64,000 nucleotides of DNA from Streptomyces venezuelae (lineage in GTDB: Bacteria > Actinomycetota > Actinomycetes > Streptomycetales > Streptomycetaceae): assembly GCF_008642355.1 (NCBI RefSeq), contig NZ_CP029193.1:2008001-2072000 (forward strand). Reading direction: 5' to 3'. The notes under the pieces were generated by a model that ran no database searches, was not told where the DNA came from, and was given only the letters and a program-made list of their open reading frames with translations. How positions within the stretch are numbered: the first letter of the stretch is position 1; each line of letters opens with the position of its first letter. This document shows, piece after piece, positions 56,923-64,000 of the stretch. The position numbers and the translations under genes are program-made.

Positions 56923-58978
56923 GCTCAGGCGCTTCGGCAGGGGGAAGCTGCCGCGCGCCGCGCTCGTCGCGCTCCTGCTGCTGCCTCTGCTGTACGGCGC
57001 CCTGTACCTGTGGTCCTTCTGGGACCCCTACGGCCGTCTCGACCGCATCCCCGTGGCCCTCGTCAACGACGACAAGGGCGCCACCGCGCAGGGCAAGAAG
57101 CTCGCGGCGGGCGACAACATCGTCGAGGGGCTGCGCGACAGCAAGACCTTCGAGTGGCACGAGGTGACCGACGCCGAGGCGCGCAAGGGCGTCGAGGACG
57201 GCACGTACTACCTGTCCCTGACGATGCCCGCGGACTTCAGCGAGCGCATCGCGTCGAGTTCGGGGGACTCCCCCGAGACAGGCGCCCTGCGGGTCCGTAC
57301 GAACGACGCCAACAACTACATCGTCGGGCAGATCTCGCGGACGGTCTTCTCCGAGGTGCGCTCCGCCGCGTCCACGAAGGCGTCGCGCTCGTTCCTCGAC
57401 AAGATCTTCATCTCGTTCTCCGACATCCACGGGGCGACGCAGAAGGCCGCCGACGGCGCCGACAGGCTGGACACCGGCATCGGCAAGGCGAAGAAGGGCT
57501 CCAAGGACCTCGCGAGCGGCCTCGGGGACGCCAAGGACGGCAGCGGCGAGCTGGCCGGTGGCATCGAGAAGCTCGACAAGGGCGCGGGCAGGCTCCAGAC
57601 CGGATCGAAGAAGGTCGCCGACGGTACGCAGAAGCTGGCCGACAAGGTCAACGGCACGGCGGACCAGGTGCGGCCCTTCCTGAAGGACAACGGCAAGACG
57701 ATCGGGGACACGGCACAGCTGGTCGCCGACTCCTCCAAGGCGATGCGCCGCAACCTGTCCACCTGGGTCAAGCTGGCGCCCGCGGCGGCCGAGGGCGCCA
57801 GGGACGCCTCCCGGATCATCGGCGGCTTCTACCGCGAGCAGTGCGAGGAGGCCCCTGTCCCCGACCCCCACTGCGCACGGTTCAAGAAGGCGAAGACGGC
57901 CGCCGAGAACGTGTCGACGATCGCGGACGACATGAACGCCGTGGTCAAGGACCAGAACAGCGACGTCAAGAAGCTCGACAAGCACCTGGCCACGCTGCAG
58001 AAGAAGTCCCAGGCGCTCGCCGACCGCGCCCCGCACCTCGACGAGGACCTGAACACCGCCGTCACCCAGATCAACGACCTCAACAAGGGAGCGGGTGAGG
58101 TCGCCAAGGGCGCCAAGAAGATCCACGCGGGGCTCGGCACCGCGCGGACCGGCGCCACCGACCTCGACGAGGGCATCGGCAAGCTGGAGACCGGCGCCGA
58201 CGACCTCAAGGGCGGTATGTTCAAGCTGGCCGACGGCTCGTCGAAGCTGTCCGGCGGGCTGCACGACGGCGTCAAGAAGATCCCGGACTACGACAAGAAG
58301 GACCGCGACGAGCGCACCGGTGTCATGTCCGACCCCGTGCAGCTCGCCTCCCAGTCGCTGCACAAGGCGCCCAACTACGGCACCGGATTCGCCCCCTACT
58401 TCATCCCGCTGTCCCTGTGGGTCGGCGCGATGGTGGCGTACATGGTGATCCAGCCGCTCAACCGGCGCGCGCTCGCCGCGGGCGCCTCCGCGTGGCGCAT
58501 CGCGCTCGCCGGGTGGCTTCCGGTGGCCGCCCTCGGGGTGCTCCAGACCGCGGCGCTGCTCTCCGTACTGCACTGGGGCATCGGTCTGCAGATGGAGCGG
58601 GCGGCGGGCACGGTGGGCTTCCTCTGCCTGGTGACGGCGTGCTTCGCGGCGATCGTGCAGTGGCTCAACGCCCGCTTCGGAGCGGCCGGACGGATCCTCG
58701 TCCTCGCCGTGCTGATGCTGCAGCTGACGTCGGCGGGCGGCACGTACCCCGTTCAGACGAGCCCCGGCTTCTTCAGCGCGATCCACCCCTTCCTGCCGAT
58801 GAGTTACGTCGTCGAGGCTCTCCGGAGACTCATCACGGGTGGCGGTCTCGGTCCCGTCTGGCAGGGCTGCGCCGTCCTGGCGGCCTTCACCCTGGGCGCC
58901 CTTGCCCTCACCGCGCTCTCCGCGCGCCGCAAGCAGGTGTGGACCCTCGACCGGCTGCACCCGGAGCTGACGCTGTGA
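56894..58978 (+). CDS. YhgE/Pip-type membrane protein
   Basis: 694 residues. One N-terminal helix (about 18-40) and WDPYGRLDRIPVALVNDDKGA, a family mark, lead to a long extracellular region (about 45-490). This includes coiled-coil and quasi-repeats of the type GLGDAKDGSGELAGGIEKLDKGAG and GIGKLETGADDLKGGMFKLADGSSKL. Five or six C-terminal helices (about 495-685) resemble ABC-2 permeases. Relatives include the phage infection protein Pip and YueB/EsaA of type VII secretion. Overlap with the ATPase gene upstream and the regulator downstream (GTGA) implies one coupled operon. Confidence 0.93.
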   Translation: MRSPKLAALELRRFGRGKLPRAALVALLLLPLLYGALYLWSFWDPYGRLDRIPVALVNDDKGATAQGKKLAAGDNIVEGLRDSKTFEWHEVTDAEARKGVEDGTYYLSLTMPADFSERIASSSGDSPETGALRVRTNDANNYIVGQISRTVFSEVRSAASTKASRSFLDKIFISFSDIHGATQKAADGADRLDTGIGKAKKGSKDLASGLGDAKDGSGELAGGIEKLDKGAGRLQTGSKKVADGTQKLADKVNGTADQVRPFLKDNGKTIGDTAQLVADSSKAMRRNLSTWVKLAPAAAEGARDASRIIGGFYREQCEEAPVPDPHCARFKKAKTAAENVSTIADDMNAVVKDQNSDVKKLDKHLATLQKKSQALADRAPHLDEDLNTAVTQINDLNKGAGEVAKGAKKIHAGLGTARTGATDLDEGIGKLETGADDLKGGMFKLADGSSKLSGGLHDGVKKIPDYDKKDRDERTGVMSDPVQLASQSLHKAPNYGTGFAPYFIPLSLWVGAMVAYMVIQPLNRRALAAGASAWRIALAGWLPVAALGVLQTAALLSVLHWGIGLQMERAAGTVGFLCLVTACFAAIVQWLNARFGAAGRILVLAVLMLQLTSAGGTYPVQTSPGFFSAIHPFLPMSYVVEALRRLITGGGLGPVWQGCAVLAAFTLGALALTALSARRKQVWTLDRLHPELTL

Positions 58979-59679
58979 GCGGAGCCGACCCCGTGAACGC
59001 CGACCCCGTGAGCACGGCGCGGCCGGGCGGCCCGGCGCGACCTGTGAGAATCAGGACCATGGACAGCAGTACAGGCAGCACCCGCCGCGAGGCCACCCGG
59101 CAGAAGCTCTACGAGGCCGCCGTCACCCTCATCGCGGAACAGGGCTTCTCGGCCACGACGGTCGACGAGATCGCCGAGCGGGCCGGAGTCGCGAAAGGCA
59201 CCGTCTACTACAACTTCGCGAGCAAATCGGTCCTCTTCGAAGAGCTGCTGCGGCACGGTGTCGGCCTGCTGACCGCCTCCCTGAAGGAGGCATCCGACGG
59301 GGTGGCGAGGAACGGCGGCAGCACGGTCGACGCCCTCGACGCGATGATCCGGGCCGGCCTGGTCTTCATCAACCGCTATCCGGCCTTCACGCAGCTCTAC
59401 GTGGCCGAGCTGTGGCGCACCAACCGCGCCTGGCAGTCCACCCTGCTCGTGGTCAGGCAGCAGGCCGTCGCGGTGGTCGAGGACGTGCTGCGGGCGGGGG
59501 TGGAGAGCGGCGAGCTCAGCGACGAGATCGACATCCCGCTGACGGCCGCCGCGCTCGTCGGCATGGTGCTGGTCGCGGCACTGGACTGGCAGGCCTTCCA
59601 GCCGGAGCGCTCGCTCGACGACGTGCACGCGGCGTTGTCGCGGCTGCTGCAGGGCCGGGTCAGCGGCACGCGCGCGTAG
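58975..59679 (+). CDS. TetR-family transcriptional regulator
   Basis: 234 residues from the GTG at 58975, which overlaps the previous stop (GTGA) and has GGAG nine bases upstream; an ATG at 59059 would give a more usual 206 residues. The DNA-binding helix-turn-helix is TRQKLYEAAVTLIAEQGFSATTVDEIAERAGVAKGTVYYNFASKSVLFEEL. A C-terminal ligand/dimer domain follows. It probably represses its own operon through the palindrome at 56053-56066. Confidence 0.93.
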   Translation: MSGADPVNADPVSTARPGGPARPVRIRTMDSSTGSTRREATRQKLYEAAVTLIAEQGFSATTVDEIAERAGVAKGTVYYNFASKSVLFEELLRHGVGLLTASLKEASDGVARNGGSTVDALDAMIRAGLVFINRYPAFTQLYVAELWRTNRAWQSTLLVVRQQAVAVVEDVLRAGVESGELSDEIDIPLTAAALVGMVLVAALDWQAFQPERSLDDVHAALSRLLQGRVSGTRA

Positions 59680-59710
59680 ACCACGTCTGTCGGACGACCG
59701 GCCGCACGCG

Positions 59711-59765
59711 AAGGCGCCGGTGCGGTGCCCCCATGTCCCTGGCCGCACCGCACCGGCGCTTTCTT
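59711..59765 (+). terminator. Terminator of the ABC/YhgE/TetR operon
   Basis: A perfect 15-bp stem (59714-59728 with 59745-59759), a 16-base loop and TTTCTT, 31 bp after the TetR stop. Confidence 0.9.
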
Positions 59766-60036
59766 CGTGTCCCCCCGGCAACCCCCGTGCGACCCCCGTG
59801 TGGTCGTCCCCCCGAGTCACCCCCGTACCTCGCTTCCACCATGTGGCGGAAGGAGCGGCCAAGGGCGCGGTGCCGTTCCGCCGCCCCGTGTCGGCGGTGC
59901 CGGCGACCGCGCCCTTCTCCGTGCCCCACACTCTTCCGTCTCCGCAGGTGGGGCCCATCCGCGCGGGTACTCATCTCACTCACTAGGTACGGATACTCAG
60001 ACCTCCGTGCTCATCCCCAGGCCGATACGTTCACCA
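59766..60036. other. Spacer before the DUF4126 gene with short direct repeats
   Basis: No gene was found. ACCCCCGT occurs at 59781-59788, 59792-59799 and 59819-59826; the first two are 11 bp apart. Closer to the gene, ACTCA occurs at 59969, 59978 and 59995, and GGTAC at 59966 and 59986. TACGTT at 60026-60031 lies five bases before the ATG at 60037, with no ribosome site, suggesting a leaderless message. Confidence 0.5.
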
Positions 60037-60669
60037 ATGGTTACGATCACGTCCGTGTCCGTACTCCCCCTGGTGTTCACCAGCGGCTGGGCGAGCGGGA
60101 TCAACGCGTACGCCGTGGTCCTGCTGCTCGGCGTCTTCGGCGCGACCGGTGTGAGCGACGAGGTCCCCGAGGCGCTCCAGCGGCCCGACGTCCTGATCGC
60201 GGCCGGCGTGCTCTTCCTGTGCGAGGCCGTCGCCGACAAGATCCCGTACGTCGACTCCGTCTGGGACACGGTGCACACCGTGATCCGGCCGGTGTCCGGC
60301 GCCGTGGTGGGAGCACTCCTCGCGGGCCAGAGCGGGTCCCTCCCGGATCTCGCGGCGGGTGCGGTGGGCGGGTCGACCGCGCTGGCCAGCCATGCGGTGA
60401 AGGCCGGGACGCGGATGGCGATCAACACCTCGCCCGAGCCGTTCAGCAACGTCGTGATGAGCACGGCCGAGGATCTCGGGGTCGGCGGCCTCATCAGCTT
60501 CGCGATGTTCTATCCGGAGGCCGCCGCCATCATCGCGGCGGTGCTCCTCGTGATCGGCCTCTTCCTGCTGTTCTTCCTCGTCTCGCGGATCCGCCGGTTC
60601 CTGCGGCGCAGGGCGCAGCGGCGCGAGGAGAAGCGGCTCGCGGGCCGGGCGGGGGCGCCGCCGCCCTGA
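60037..60669 (+). CDS. DUF4126 membrane protein
   Basis: 210 residues. It begins near VLPLVFTSGWASGINAYAVVLLLGVFG, the DUF4126 signature, with membrane helices near 8-35, 55-72, 88-108, 110-130 and 160-185, and a basic tail. Function unknown. ATG at 60037 is preceded by TACGTT rather than a ribosome site. The oxidoreductase gene starts 38 bp after the stop, probably from its own promoter. Confidence 0.88.
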   Translation: MVTITSVSVLPLVFTSGWASGINAYAVVLLLGVFGATGVSDEVPEALQRPDVLIAAGVLFLCEAVADKIPYVDSVWDTVHTVIRPVSGAVVGALLAGQSGSLPDLAAGAVGGSTALASHAVKAGTRMAINTSPEPFSNVVMSTAEDLGVGGLISFAMFYPEAAAIIAAVLLVIGLFLLFFLVSRIRRFLRRRAQRREEKRLAGRAGAPPP

Positions 60670-60707
60670 CGCCCTGACTGTCAGTGGCTGCCGATAAAGT
60701 CCCTGGC

Positions 60708-62207
60708 ATGGCACGGATTGTGGTGATCGGCGCAGGTCTCGGCGCGATGTCGGCGGCCGCCCGGCTGGCCGTCGCGGGCCACCGGGTGGTGGTGTACGAA
60801 CGCGGGGAGACGTTCGGCGGCGCGGTGGGCCGCGTCGAGCGGGACGGCTTCTCCTTCGACACGGGCCCCGGGCTGCTGCACCTCCCCGCGGTGTACCGCG
60901 ACTTGTTCGTCAAGACGGGCAAGGAGCCCCTGGAGAAGTGCGTCGAGCTCTCCCAGGTGGAGCCCGCCGTGCGCCACGTCTTCGGGGACGGCACGACGGC
61001 GGACCTGCCGAACGCCTCGCGCGCGGGCGTGGGCGAGGCGCTGGACACCGCGCTCGGCGCGGGCGCGGGTGCGCGCTGGTCGGCGTTCATGAACCGCGCC
61101 AGGGAGGCCTGGGACCGCACCCGCCGCCCCCTGCTCGAAGAGCCCCTGTGGCCGAACTGGGAGGTGCTCGCCGAGCGCGAGCCCTACCCCGCGGTGCCCC
61201 ACAAGCGGCTGCTGCGCCGCGAGCGCAGGGCGGCCACGCTCAGCGAGGTCGGCGAGCTGGAGCTGGGCGGGGACGCGCGGCTGGTCGCGCTCCTGGAGCA
61301 GTTCGCGCTGGCGCAGGGCCTTGATCCCCGTACGACCCCGGCGAGCGCCGCCGTCCTGCCCTACCTGGAGCAGACGTTCGGCACCTGGTCGGCGCGCGGC
61401 GGCATGCGCGCCCTGGCCCGTGCGGTGTACGAGCGGTGCCTGGCCCGGCGGGTCGAGTTCGTGTTCGGAGCGGCGGTGACGCGCATCGTCGAGAAGGACG
61501 GCAAGGCGGCGGGCGTGGAGCTCGCGGACGGCACCACCGCGGAGGGGGACTTCGTCGTCGCGGGCGTGGCGCCCTCGGTCCTGGACGGGATGCTGTCCGG
61601 TGTGAACATACGGGCGGAGGGTGACGTCCCGGCGCGTTCCGGTCTGCCGAGCCGGCTGACGATCTTCCTGGCCCTGTCCGGCGCGCGCCCCGAGGGCACC
61701 CCGCTGCGCACGGTGCTGCACTCGGCGGACCGTGAGGACGAGCTCGACCGTCTCTTCGGCGGGCGGCCCGGACTGCCCGCCTCCCCCACGCTGGCGGTCC
61801 TCCGCCCCGACGACCCGGAGCTGACGCCGGACGCCGCGCACGAGGCGGTGACGCTCACGGCGACGGTCCCCGCCCACCTGGAGGTCACCGCCGAGGACGT
61901 GCAGCGGGTGATCAGCCGCGCCGAGGCCGTGGTCCCGGAGCTGCGGAGCCGTCTGCTGTGGCACGAGGTCCGCACCCCCGCCGATGTCGCGGAGGCCACC
62001 GGCGCGGACGGCGGCGCCGTTCCCGCGCCGGCGCTCGCGGCGGCCGGCGGGAGGCTCCTGCAGCCGTCCAACAGCACCCGTCTGCCGGGGCTCTTCGCGG
62101 TCGGCGGCTGGGCCCACCCGGGCGGCGGCCTGCCGCACGCGGGCATGTCGGGCACGCTGGTGGCGGGGCTGATCGTCGAGGGCCCGGAGTTCCGCGGCTC
62201 CCAGTGA
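60708..62207 (+). CDS. Phytoene-desaturase-like FAD/NAD(P) oxidoreductase (orphan)
   Basis: 499 residues. An N-terminal dinucleotide-binding fold (RIVVIGAGLGAMSAAARLAVAGHRVVVYERG) is followed by FDTGPGLLHLPAVYRDLF. The C-terminal carotenoid-desaturase-like end is FAVGGWAHPGGGLPHAGMSGTLVAGLI. It belongs to the CrtI-like family, but no crtB, crtE or other carotenoid gene is nearby, so the substrate is unknown. TAAAGT at 60695-60700 lies seven bases before the ATG and there is no ribosome site, suggesting a leaderless message. Confidence 0.88.
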   Translation: MARIVVIGAGLGAMSAAARLAVAGHRVVVYERGETFGGAVGRVERDGFSFDTGPGLLHLPAVYRDLFVKTGKEPLEKCVELSQVEPAVRHVFGDGTTADLPNASRAGVGEALDTALGAGAGARWSAFMNRAREAWDRTRRPLLEEPLWPNWEVLAEREPYPAVPHKRLLRRERRAATLSEVGELELGGDARLVALLEQFALAQGLDPRTTPASAAVLPYLEQTFGTWSARGGMRALARAVYERCLARRVEFVFGAAVTRIVEKDGKAAGVELADGTTAEGDFVVAGVAPSVLDGMLSGVNIRAEGDVPARSGLPSRLTIFLALSGARPEGTPLRTVLHSADREDELDRLFGGRPGLPASPTLAVLRPDDPELTPDAAHEAVTLTATVPAHLEVTAEDVQRVISRAEAVVPELRSRLLWHEVRTPADVAEATGADGGAVPAPALAAAGGRLLQPSNSTRLPGLFAVGGWAHPGGGLPHAGMSGTLVAGLIVEGPEFRGSQ

Positions 62208-62253
62208 GCGACCGGGCCCGCCGGAGTCCGGGCCCCGCCGGAGTCGGCGGGGC

Positions 62254-63153
62254 TCAGTAGCGGTACTGCTGCTCGTTGTGGCCCGAGCCGTCGTGGTGGT
62301 CTCCCGGGTGCCCGCCCTGGTAGGGGTACGGCTGCTCGGGCGGGAGTTCACCGCTGTACTGGTCGTCGGTGGTGCGCTGCTGGGGCACCCAGACGCCGCC
62401 GGGCGGCGTGTCGGTGTACGCGCTGTCGTGGTACGCGCCGCTGTCGCTGTACGTCCCGCCGAGCCCGCCGCTGTACGTGTCGCCTCCGTAGGGGGCGTAC
62501 TGCTGCTGGTCGCCGTAGGTGTCGTAGCTCTGCCGCGCGCCGTAGGTCTGCGTGCCGATGTACGGGTCGGAGTACGCGGCGTACTGCTGTCCGCCCGTTT
62601 CGTCGTAGCCGTAGTTCTGCTGGTCGTAGCCACCGAAGGCCGCCGCGTCATAGCCGTGGCCCTCGCTCTGGTGGGCGTCGCCCGCGGCGGGCGGGGCGTA
62701 GGCGGCGTCGTCGTACACGCCGTACTGGCCGGTGTCGTCGGGCATCGGCTCCGGCTCGTAGACCCCGTCCCCCGGGATGTCGGGGCCGTGCGCGGGCGGC
62801 GGCGGGACCTGCTCGTACTCCAGGTCGGAGACCTGGAGCGTCGGCTTCTTCGCGGCGTTGTCCCGGGCAGAGGCCCTGCGCCGCTTGCTGAGGCCGGGCC
62901 GCCCGCCGAGCGCCCAGCCGGTGGAGAAGCCCTTGCGGAACGACAGCGTCACGTACGTCTGCCCCGTGGCGAAGGCGATGGCACCCAGCCCGATGATCCA
63001 CACCGACGGAATCAGCACACCGACGACGACGCCGAGGAAGCCGACGAAGGCCAGCAGGCGCCAGCGCAGCCTGGCCTTGTACTGCAGCAGCACCTCGCCG
63101 AGCAGCCACAGCGCGACGAATCCGAACGCGATGTAGAGGACCGTCCAGCCCAT
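62254..63153 (-). CDS. Membrane protein with tyrosine/glycine/glutamine-rich tail
   Basis: 299 residues. Two hydrophobic helices (about 3-20 and 33-65), a basic segment (LSKRRRASARDNAAKK) and then about 190 residues of low complexity, rich in Tyr, Gly, Asp, Gln, Ser and Pro with repeated Tyr-containing dipeptides (DQQNYGYDETGGQQYAAYSD). The composition resembles prion-like or phase-separating tails. GGGGAGAGGGG precedes the ATG. metF lies upstream on the same strand, 54 bp away. Function unknown. Confidence 0.8.
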   Translation of the reverse strand: MGWTVLYIAFGFVALWLLGEVLLQYKARLRWRLLAFVGFLGVVVGVLIPSVWIIGLGAIAFATGQTYVTLSFRKGFSTGWALGGRPGLSKRRRASARDNAAKKPTLQVSDLEYEQVPPPPAHGPDIPGDGVYEPEPMPDDTGQYGVYDDAAYAPPAAGDAHQSEGHGYDAAAFGGYDQQNYGYDETGGQQYAAYSDPYIGTQTYGARQSYDTYGDQQQYAPYGGDTYSGGLGGTYSDSGAYHDSAYTDTPPGGVWVPQQRTTDDQYSGELPPEQPYPYQGGHPGDHHDGSGHNEQQYRY

Positions 63154-63182
63154 GTACGCCCCTCTCCCCTACGGCCGCCCGC

Positions 63183-63200
63183 GGGTACGGGTACGGGTAC
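63183..63200. repeat. GGGTAC hexamer repeated three times
   Basis: Perfect tandem GGGTAC units in the 54-bp gap between metF and the tyrosine-rich protein gene. Confidence 0.8.
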
Positions 63201-63207
63201 GGCCGTG

Positions 63208-64000
63208 TCAGGCCTGGTGGTGCAGGCCCAGATTTTCGTAGATTTCCAGCGTCGCGGTGGAGTTGTTGAGCGTGATGAAGTGCAGTCCCGGCACACCTTC
63301 GGCCAGCAGCCGCGCGCAGAACTCCGTTGCGAACTCGATGCCAATGGAGCGTACAGCGGCGGGATCGTCTTTGACCGCGAGGATCCTCTCTTTGAGCTCC
63401 GCCGGGAACACGGCGTTGCTCAGCTGGGGCAGCCGGTCGAGCTGGCGGACGTTGGTGACCGGCATCATCTCGGGGATGATCGGCGTCGCGCAGCCCGCGG
63501 CCTCGACGCGGTCGCGCAGCCGCAGGTACTCCTCCGGGTCGAAGAACATCTGCGTGATCGCGTAGTCCGCGCCGGCCCGGCACTTGTCGATGAAGTGCCG
63601 GGTGTCGGACTCCCAGTCGGGCGAGCGCGGGTGCATCGCGGGGAAGGCGGCGACGCCCACGCAGAAGTCGCCGGACTCCTTGATGAGTTCGACGAGTTCG
63701 GCGGCGTAGGTGAGGCCCTCCGGGTGGGCGATCCAGTCGCCGAGCGGGTCGCCGGGCGGGTCGCCGCGGACCGCGAGCATGTTCCTGATGCCCGCGTCCG
63801 CGTACTGCCCGATGATGTTGCGCAGCTCGGCCACGGAGTGGTCGACCGCGGTCAGGTGCGCGACGGGCGTCAGCGTCGTGTCGGCGACGATCTGCTGGGT
63901 CTCCTTGACCGTGCCGGTGCGGGTGGAACCACCCGCTCCGTAGGTCACGGAGACGAAGTCCGGGGCGACCGCCTCGACCCTGCGCAGCGCGTTCCAGAGG
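63208..64000 (-). CDS. metF: Methylenetetrahydrofolate reductase, C-terminal part (runs off right edge)
   Basis: About 263 residues are visible. [14 protein letters not shown], the HLTAVDHSV segment, [12 protein letters not shown], and the FAD-site region [30 protein letters not shown] match MetF. It reduces 5,10-methylene-THF to 5-methyl-THF for methionine synthesis. The 5-prime end lies beyond 64000. The reading frame is intact. Confidence 0.95.
   Translation of the reverse strand, partial: LWNALRRVEAVAPDFVSVTYGAGGSTRTGTVKETQQIVADTTLTPVAHLTAVDHSVAELRNIIGQYADAGIRNMLAVRGDPPGDPLGDWIAHPEGLTYAAELVELIKESGDFCVGVAAFPAMHPRSPDWESDTRHFIDKCRAGADYAITQMFFDPEEYLRLRDRVEAAGCATPIIPEMMPVTNVRQLDRLPQLSNAVFPAELKERILAVKDDPAAVRSIGIEFATEFCARLLAEGVPGLHFITLNNSTATLEIYENLGLHHQA

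Noticed and set aside
58975..59058. Firm choice of the TetR start codon
   Set aside because: GTG at 58975 has coupling and a GGAG, while ATG at 59059 gives the usual TetR N-terminal length. Sequence alone does not settle it, so the longer form is reported with this caveat.
60681..62651. Minus-strand open frame spanning the oxidoreductase gene and part of the tyrosine-rich gene
   Set aside because: It is antisense to one clear gene and out of frame with the other, with Arg/Gly/Thr-rich filler sequence.

Overview
The window is chromosomal DNA from a high-GC actinobacterium, almost certainly a Streptomyces. The supporting signs are very GC-rich third codon positions, frequent GTG starts, GTGA/ATGA stop-start overlaps, a long polar-growth-type DivIVA, an ileS T-box leader, and a division and cell-wall (dcw) cluster without mraZ, ftsA, murC or ddl. 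No mobile element, prophage, CRISPR array, tRNA or rRNA was seen. The content is core chromosome, with small lineage-specific genes between housekeeping blocks.

Layout. 1-1883 (minus): the start of a histidine operon (hisD, then hisC running off the left edge). 1884-6244 (plus): a membrane protein with a repetitive N-terminal half, a TPR-like protein, a LON substrate-binding-domain protein, a YbaK-type deacylase and a 24-residue ribosomal protein of the bL37 type. 6306-10176 (minus): a DUF2567 membrane protein, a two-gene ABC-2 exporter and a NYN-domain nuclease-like protein. 10505-14320: a small charged protein facing dnaE (replicative polymerase). 14547-19227 (plus): a DUF2252 protein, a membrane protein paired with a membrane-anchored DsbA-like thioredoxin, and Tat-exported PhoD. 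19244-22546: a dienelactone-hydrolase-like protein, an MscS channel and a Na+/H+ antiporter.

22609-26099 (minus) carries GNAT, RluD-type pseudouridine synthase, lspA and a DksA/TraR-type zinc protein with a long histone-H1-like tail. ileS (26693-29842, plus) follows a T-box leader with a visible Shine-Dalgarno-sequestering helix and a TTG start. It converges on the dcw block, which is transcribed on the minus strand from 47642 down to 29999: rsmH-ftsL-ftsI-murE-murF-mraY-murD-ftsW-murG-ftsQ-ftsZ-pgeF-yggS-sepF-yggT-divIVA. These genes make and flip lipid II and build and place the divisome or polar growth zone. A candidate promoter with a possible leader peptide and hairpin lies upstream of rsmH.

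48063-53722 (plus): a beta-carbonic anhydrase and a MoxR/DUF58/transglutaminase (TgpA-like) operon. 53818-55930 (minus): DUF3040, a methyltransferase and a HEPN-domain protein. 56116-59679 (plus): a translationally coupled operon of a degenerate ABC ATPase, a YhgE/Pip-type membrane protein and a TetR regulator, with a palindrome over the predicted start of transcription. 60037-62207 (plus): a DUF4126 membrane protein and an orphan phytoene-desaturase-like oxidoreductase. 62254-64000 (minus): a membrane protein with a tyrosine-rich tail and metF running off the right edge.

No wholly new multi-gene system can be asserted. The best leads are the degenerate ABC/YhgE/TetR operon, the dcw leader, a group of apparently leaderless genes with a fixed -10-to-start spacing (including bL37), the repeat array upstream of the NYN gene, and the HEPN protein with an intact R-x4-H motif.
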